Shown here piece by piece: positions 57,774-64,000 of a DNA stretch of 64,000 nt (its first letter is position 1; each line of letters starts with the position of its first letter). Source of the stretch: Sinotaia quadrata (lineage: Eukaryota > Mollusca > Gastropoda > Architaenioglossa > Viviparidae). The position numbers and the translations under genes are program-made. Under the pieces are notes generated by a model that was not told the DNA's origin, did no database searches, and was given only the letters and a program-made list of their open reading frames with translations. The stretch spans positions 86,672,058 through 86,736,057 of the forward strand of contig CM054178.1 in NCBI GenBank assembly GCA_028829895.1, read 5' to 3'.

Positions 57774-58066
57774 TTTATTGTTAAAGTATTGAACTTCTTA
57801 CACATATTGATAATATACGTTAGTATGAGATATTTGGTGGATGGTGGCTTGCTAAATATAGATTAAAGATGGATTTATCTTCTCCTTTGGTAAGAAGTTT
57901 TCCACCTACGGAAATACTGTGTGACAGTAAATGTTTCTTTTTAATGTTGTGGAAGAGAGCAAACGTTTACAGTACCCGCATATCCGCCAAGTGAGAGAGA
58001 TGAGTGATGTCTCCTGGAAAATTATTAATAACATAAAGAGTATCATCACTTGTAATTAGTTATGGA

Positions 58067-58071
<5 letters not shown>

Positions 58072-58119
<48 letters not shown>

Positions 58120-58120
58120 C
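58072..58120. repeat. (AAT)n microsatellite
   Basis: About 16 uninterrupted AAT/ATA units. Confidence 0.95.
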
Positions 58121-58334
58121 AATAACTAGAGTGGCGTTGTGTCACAGACCGTAATTCTTTCATTTATAAACCGTCTCTTTTCTTGTTTTAGTTTTGCTCC
58201 GCATCTTTTTTCTTTGGTTATACTTTTTACTGGACAGCTTTGTCAATAAACTTAGATGAGAGATTTAAACACACAAAGACACACAAATAAAATTAGAATT
58301 GAATTATTGTACGTATCACATTCGCAAGTACTAA

Positions 58335-58605
58335 ATGAATGTGACATTTTGTTCTAAGTTAGTTCTGGTTGCATTTGGTATTTTGTTCTAAGTTAGTTCT
58401 GGTTGCATTTGGTATGTTGTTCTAAGTTAGTTCTGGTTGCATTTGGTATGTTGTTCTAAGTTAGTTCTGGTTGCATTTGGTATTTTGTTCTAAGTTAGTT
58501 CTGGTTGCATTTGGTATGTTGTTCTAAGTTAGTTCTGGTTGCATTTGGTATTTTGTTCTAAGTTAGTTCTGGTTGCATTTGGTATTTTGTTCTAATTTAG
58601 TTCTG
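58335..58605. repeat. 34-bp minisatellite, 8 copies
   Basis: TTGTTCTAAGTTAGTTCTGG then TTGCATTTGGTATT repeats. A TATT/TATG alternation at the unit end distinguishes two subtypes. Confidence 0.95.
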
Positions 58606-58699
58606 AATGTATATGCGCATGACACTTTGCTCGATTTCAGGGCATGACTGTGCAAATATTTTAATTGAGAAAAGAATGCATGCAATCTAAATGCATACT

Positions 58700-59145
58700 T
58701 AATATTCGCGTGATGTTTTCTTCTAATTTAGTACTAAGTATTGTGATGTTTTCTTCTCATTTAGTACTAAATGTTCGCGTGATGTTTTCTTTCTCATTTA
58801 GTACTAAATGTTCGCGTGATGTTTTCTTCTCATTTAGTACTAAATGTTCGCGTGATGTTTTCTTCTCATTTAGTACTAAATGTTCGCGTGATGTCTTCAT
58901 TTAAATTTGTAGTAAATATTCGCGTGATGTCTTCATTTAAATTTGTAGTAAATATTCGCGTGATGTTTTCTTCTCATTTAGTACTAAATGTTCGCGTGAT
59001 GTCTTCATTTAAATTTGTTGTAAATGTTCGCGTGATGTCTTCATTTAAATTTGTAGTAAATATTCGCGTGATGTCTTCATTTAAATTTGTAGTAAATATT
59101 CGCGTGATGTTTTCTTCTCATTTAGTACTAAATGTTCGCAAAACT
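58700..59145. repeat. 36-bp minisatellite with two monomer types, about 12 copies
   Basis: Type A is TCGCGTGATGTTTTCTTCTC then ATTTAGTACTAAATGT. Type B is TCGCGTGATGTCTTCATTTA then AATTTGTAGTAAATAT. Both share the TCGCGTGATG head. Copies are arranged in a mixed A/B series. The 36-bp period keeps a frame open, giving an artefactual 134-codon frame. Confidence 0.95.
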
Positions 59146-59339
59146 GACGTTTTCTTAGCATTCATTGGCGCTGAATGTACAAAATACATTTGCATTTTAC
59201 TCCTGATCTCGTATATGTAAACAAACATATTCAAGTGATTTAAGTAGACAGTGGAGTGAATTAACCTCTTCATCGCAGCCATGACTTAGACAAACATACG
59301 GTGAACAATAATAAAATCATTAATCTTTATAATTATACA

Positions 59340-59578
59340 GACTGCGCAATCGCTCGGCGAATTTTGAAAACCCTTGCTACACACGGCTGTCTTGGTGGTG
59401 GCACCCATGACAATGATCGACATGGTTTTATTATTTTACCCAGGAGGAACCCTTGAAATAATTTTCAGATCTCGGGGAAGCCCTGCATAAAATTACTGTA
59501 TCTAAGATGATTATTTTTTCCAATCTCTCTTTGAACCCCTAGCGACCTCTCGCGGAACCCCGGTTAAGAAATTGTAAT
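59340..59578. mobile_element. Possible decayed hAT-type MITE
   Basis: The right end, ACCTCTCGCGGAACCCCGGT then TAAGAAATTG, reversed resembles Charlie-like hAT termini (TTCTTAACCGGGGTTCCGCG). The left end (GAATTTTGAAAACCCTTG) is only loosely inverted and no 8-bp duplication is seen. Confidence 0.3.
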
Positions 59579-60710
59579 GACTTAACGAGTAAAATGGAGT
59601 CGAATGGAGGGATTGTAAATTAGACCGGTACCTTTTAATGACGTGAGCGCGAAACATTGCATGCCCGGATGAGCAGTTTATTAATATAACAGTGTAAAGT
59701 TACACAGTTCTGTGTTAATTGTGTTAAATGATAAGATGAAATATTTTGGAAGTATTTGTGATTTAGTCCCATAATGACAATTTAGAAACTTTCTTCTCTC
59801 GATCAGTTCTCAGAAATGGCATAGTCCCATCTGTTAACTTTTGTAACAGAATTATTTCTGTTTTACAGTTTGGGGCAAGTAGTGAGGACTAATAAATGGC
59901 TGTTACAATTTAGTTGATAGATCATTAAATAAAACTGGCTGACAAAGTGTTTTTTTCTTTTTGTATGAGAATGTTATAACGGGACAATTAACGTGCAGCA
60001 AGCGTAAAGCACGAACTAACTTTAAAAGTAAATTATTAATTTCTGAGGTGAACTGATTTCAATGTTAAAGGCACGATGGCTCTCTGTTGGTCGCCCATAA
60101 ACTAATGAATAATTTAGGACAACACGGTAAAATTGAGGTCAACACTTCCGCTGGCTAATACGAGCCCCCGGTGTGATGTTCCACTCAAAACACATAAAGA
60201 AACATAGACTTCACAAACACTACAATTATGAATTTAACAATCAATTCCCACTTACAATCTCCAATTATTAATCTGTCTATTTCAGAGAGATTTAACCTCC
60301 TCCAAAGTTCCATTCCTTTCTCCCTCATATCTCCTATCTCCCAAGGAATGTCTATATATCTTTTACAGCTTTTCTCCCTCTTTCTTTTCCACTTACTATT
60401 CAAAGTCTTTCCTTTACTATTCAAAGTTTCTAATAAAGGTTTTTGATAACTGAATGCATATGATGATATGATCCTAGGAAATACTTATCTGGACCACCAT
60501 CTGGTGAAGTTTCTCTCTCAGCAGCCACTACAAATGCAAAACTAGAGCTTGACAGGGTTGTTGGCTTTGCCACAGTCATAAGCCTTGTCACAGCCAACTG
60601 TGATGTTATTCAGACTCTAGGTTAGGCCTTTGAAGCAATTCCAAAACCGATGGAATTCAGTTATTACCACACAAAAATGAAGTAAAACTAAGGAACAAGG
60701 AAAAACCCTT
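59579..60710. other. Unique sequence with two weak coding-like patches
   Basis: A 79-codon Lys/Arg-rich minus-strand frame lies at 60185-60424. On the plus strand about 60500-60625 is open after a TTTCTCTCTCAG acceptor-like site (…NAKLELDRVVGFATVISLVT…) and ends before GTTAGG. Neither has a recognised domain; both may be chance or pseudogene. Confidence 0.25.
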
Positions 60711-60711
60711 T

Positions 60712-60930
60712 TAATGGTCTGTTGGCTCATTTACAGTGTTAGTTGTAATTACCATAAATGGTCTGCTGGCTCATTTACAGTATTAGTTCTAATTACCATA
60801 AATGGTCTGCTGGCTCATTTACAGTGTTAGTTCTAATTACCATAAATGGTCTGTTGGCTCATTTACAGTGTTAGTTCTAATTACCATAAATGGTCTGTTG
60901 GCTCATTTATAGTGCTAGTTCTAGTTACTA
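60712..60930. repeat. 44-bp minisatellite, 5 copies
   Basis: ATAAATGGTCTGCTGGCTCA then TTTACAGTGTTAGTTCTAAT and TACC repeats, with decay in the last copy. Confidence 0.92.
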
Positions 60931-61728
60931 TATGCAGTGTGCGTGCTCATTTATACTGTTAAATAGAGTGCCTACCGGTTCTAATTACTATAAAATTACT
61001 ACAATAGAGTCTACTTGTATATCTACCATGTTAAGCAGACTTGAGTGGGGTGGGATCGGGACTGTCAGATTTATCTTCTCTGGCGAAGACTGAAGTGTTT
61101 ATCTTTTGAATGTGTCGGACATATCCATTATGTATTATTAACAGATCAGCATGTCGCATTAGCAACAGTCGTGCGGAACTTTTCGTTACACAGCAACACG
61201 TGGAGAGTCGTGATAATAGCACTCAATGGGCATGTGTTAGTGGTTACATTCTTTTAAAAATAAAACATATGCGTGCATTAACTTAAGAGAATTATGCGTA
61301 TGGTGAATTGGTTAAAGATGTGAACCCAACTGGCTAATGGGTGTTTTCATCCCGAAGCGTGGCGTGGGTGTGTGAAGGAGGCTTTGCTCCTGGCACGTTT
61401 TACACACAACAGTATCAAAGTTTTTATCACTGTTTGATATGTTCGTGTCTGTGAATGTAAGTATACTCACCATAATAGATAAGTAATGATATTCAGTGTT
61501 TGCCTGGTAATGTGACAGTCTATGGATGCACGAAATAAATAAGCAAACTACCAAACTAGCTAATCAGCTGCCAGCTAACCAAGCCAACAGGGAGACAATC
61601 CTATACTCATTTAGTTGTTAAAGAATAAAATCTATGTAAGCATTAACCATTCTCTATTACTGGAAGGACGTAAATTAAATATGTATTTGATAAAAGAAAT
61701 ACTATACTTGATTGCAACTTTTACGATT
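60931..61728. other. Unique sequence before the solo LTR
   Basis: No supported gene or repeat was seen on either strand. Confidence 0.45.
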
Positions 61729-61733
61729 AGAAG

Positions 61734-63034
61734 TGTCACAGGAAATGAGGGACAGAAATTATATTTTATTTCATTTTTAAAAACCGCTAACAAAACTAGT
61801 TGAAGTAACCCGAGTTTTGTTATCTTTCATATGTAGCATGTAACGATCTCTTTAGTAGACAGACGTTCATGAAACGAGGCAAAATTACTTCAGTATAATT
61901 TTTGGCAAAGTGGGGAGTTCACTGTCAAGACAAACCCGATGTATGCGACGCTGGTTGTATGCAGTTAACGACACGAGGGACCAATTTTGCTCTCCCCCCT
62001 GTCTGAGTTGTTTGACAATTCTATTCCGCGATTGAGAGGATAGCACCTAGATAGCCTTACAGATATCCGGATTTCTACACTCAATGTAATGCGACGACAC
62101 ATCCCACTGGACGACTTCATCCGATAATGCTAAACGTCGTTGGGGTGTCCGTTTCCACGACAACCAAGAAACAACGACAGTTATCGAGGCTGACAACAGT
62201 CAGCTAAATTTCAGATTTCTCCGCAGTGATAATCTGAAAGTGGTGCCTAGATTCTGCAGAATCTTCACCTGTAATGCGACGCCGCAATTGCGTCCTATCT
62301 TCACTTTGAAGTGCCTCTTATAAGTGACGTGTGAGATTACGTCATCTCCTTGGAACTCTGACATTAATAGTGAGTAATAATTAGCATGGCTAACGCGCAC
62401 ATACTTAACTCTAGGACTCTAAGAATATGAACATTAGTATATCATTTGTGAAATACGAACTTTAATGTTAAAATTAATGCTTATGTTATATGTGAACTAT
62501 TGTTAAAGCGGCCCCATTTGCTGCATAAGAATTGTGTAATTAATCTTTATTTTATATTGTGAATTTCATCATTTTCATCTCCCCTTATTTCCCACAGAGT
62601 GTATGACATTGGAAAGTTGAATGAATGATTAATCACTGTGCGAAAGAGTAGTGCCCCTTTTAAATCGGGAAATAAATATCCTGATTTAACCATCTTTCAA
62701 CTCTCTTGTTATTCATAGTTTTTGAGAGGGACGAAAGAATTTGTATTAGTATTGTTTCGCACCGTTCGTCCGTTCGTTCATGATTGATACTCACTCACAA
62801 CACACACCGCCAATAAAACGTTCCTTGGCATGACATAAATAAACTGGGCCCCACCCAAACATCAATGGTGTATGTCATGTGTGTCTATGTAACAACCTGA
62901 CGCGACGTAGTACTGGCATACGTCACACGGGCTTTTCTTGGAGGTGCACCGGAGCAGGCCAAAAATAGACTTCACCCCTTGCATCTCTAACTTCAGCTCG
63001 GGTAGGCTTGTAACGAGCCTCCCAGTTTGTGACA
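61734..63034 (+). mobile_element. Solo LTR of the Gmr1-like retrotransposon family, opposite orientation
   Basis: Begins TGTCACAGGAAATGAGGGAC and ends GTTTGTGACA, matching the reversed LTRs at 32.9 and 39.7 kb along its whole length, with many substitutions. It is 1301 bp against 1733 bp. Most of the difference is a deletion of about 400 bp near 61870, where the ACGTTC...ACGAGGCAAAATTAC junction lies. Perfect 5-bp duplications AGAAG flank it (61729-61733 and 63035-63039), so it is a genuine old insertion reduced to one LTR by recombination. Confidence 0.92.
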
Positions 63035-63174
63035 AGAAGTAAAGTTGAAATAATACGTGAGCGACAAATAGTCATATGATATTCGTGAATAATGTTGACA
63101 CAAATTAAACGTTTACAGCCTATACTGAAATAAATCCATAAATATTCGTGCATAAAGTTGACACAAGTTATTCG

Positions 63175-63412
63175 TTTACAAGGCGCACTCAAACAAAGGC
63201 TGTACAGCCTGCAATTGATATAAACTGGTTCTTATGTTGTTGTACTCAAACAAGGGCTGTACAGCCTGCAATTGATATAAACTGGTTCTTATGTTGTTGT
63301 ACTCAAACAAGGGCTGTACAGCCTGCAATTGATATAAACTGGTTCTTATGTTGTTGTACTCAAACAAGGGCTGTACAGCCTGCAATTGATATAAACTGGT
63401 TCTTATGTTGTT
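63175..63412. repeat. 57-bp minisatellite, 4 copies
   Basis: TACTCAAACAAGGGCTGTAC then AGCCTGCAATTGATATAAAC and TGGTTCTTATGTTGTTG repeats almost perfectly. The period is a multiple of three, giving open repeated frames on both strands that are not genes. Confidence 0.97.
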
Positions 63413-64000
63413 GGGATTTTTTTTTTTATGTTTTAGTTTTTTAACGAAAGTTGAACGAAATGTCTCCCCTCTAAGTGCATTTTATTAATAACATGATACC
63501 TTAGTGTGTGTGTGTATATATATATATATAAGAGGAAAGGTGTGTGTGGTGGTGTATTGTGTGTAGTGGTGGTGGTGGTGTATGTGATGGTGGGGAGAGT
63601 TTCATTACAGGCCTTCGCTTTGAAACTAGATTTGAAAGGCAAGTTCTATTTTTGCTGAACTGTCTATTCCCACCGTTTACTTATTTCGTGCACTATTGCT
63701 AAGGCTGTACAATCCTTTTCTTTAATCGTGTTTATAAGAGTACATACTAATGACCTCGTAGAACACACCCACACCCACACACACACAGAAACACACAACC
63801 CTCAACAGTTAATGATGTGAAAAGAAAGCCTTCGTACGCAAAGGAAGCGTACTATTTTCAGTTATTTTCTTTATCATTATTTTTTTAAAATATCTATTAA
63901 TTTTAAACTTAGTTTTCTATCTTCATCTCAAGAATTTTTTTCTTTACTATAAACTACTGGCATCACCCAAACTAACCATCGGATTAGCATCAAGCCCTCC
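63413..64000. other. Right edge, no recognised gene
   Basis: Contains a T run, short GT/TA tracts (63505-63530), a GGT-rich patch (63545-63600) and a CA tract (63765-63790). Confidence 0.5.

Noticed and set aside
58816..59220. 134-codon frame with a repeated VMFSSHLVLNVR unit
   Set aside because: Product of the 36-bp minisatellite, without start context, domain or splice sites.

Overview
The window looks like animal nuclear DNA, most likely from an invertebrate. It is AT-rich. Coding information is sparse and split by introns with GT/AG borders. The DNA is crowded with minisatellites, CA/GT microsatellites and decayed transposons, and nothing resembles bacterial operons. A mollusc or other lophotrochozoan would fit, but the sequence alone does not prove a taxon.

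The best host genes were assembled by eye from exons whose splice phases match. On the minus strand at 2.06-5.67 kb are three exons of an RPP14-like RNase P/MRP protein subunit; the last exon is missing and probably lies left of base 1. On the plus strand at 10.94-19.01 kb is a complete three-exon gene for a 417-residue type I membrane protein: signal peptide, two Ig-like folds, one membrane span and a basic cytoplasmic tail. Less certain models are a two-exon gene start at 24.2-27.1 kb, a first exon plus an overlapping broken frame at 50.3-50.6 kb, and a small three-exon gene with a polyadenylation signal at 55.4-57.8 kb.

Mobile DNA dominates the rest. At 32.87-41.39 kb is a complete Ty3/Gypsy-superfamily LTR retrotransposon on the minus strand. 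It has 1733-bp LTRs that I found to differ at only two positions, a 5-bp target duplication and one uninterrupted 1489-codon gag-pol frame. Its pol order is protease - integrase - reverse transcriptase - RNase H, so integrase precedes RT as in Ty1/copia and the Gmr1-like group. A diverged solo LTR of the same family, with its own 5-bp duplication, sits at 61.73-63.03 kb. At 43.89-46.16 kb is a deleted hAT transposon with 15-bp inverted ends and an 8-bp duplication. It keeps the C-terminal end of a transposase and also carries a module related to a second locus at 13.0-14.2 kb, in intron 1 of the Ig gene. A 170-bp hAT-type MITE is at 20.07-20.24 kb. LINE remnants lie at 0.4-1.7 kb and 53.8-54.5 kb.

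More than twenty unrelated minisatellites (monomers about 30-80 bp) fill introns and intergenic DNA. The longest stretch is 27-31.4 kb. I recognised no convincing tRNA, rRNA or CRISPR array.
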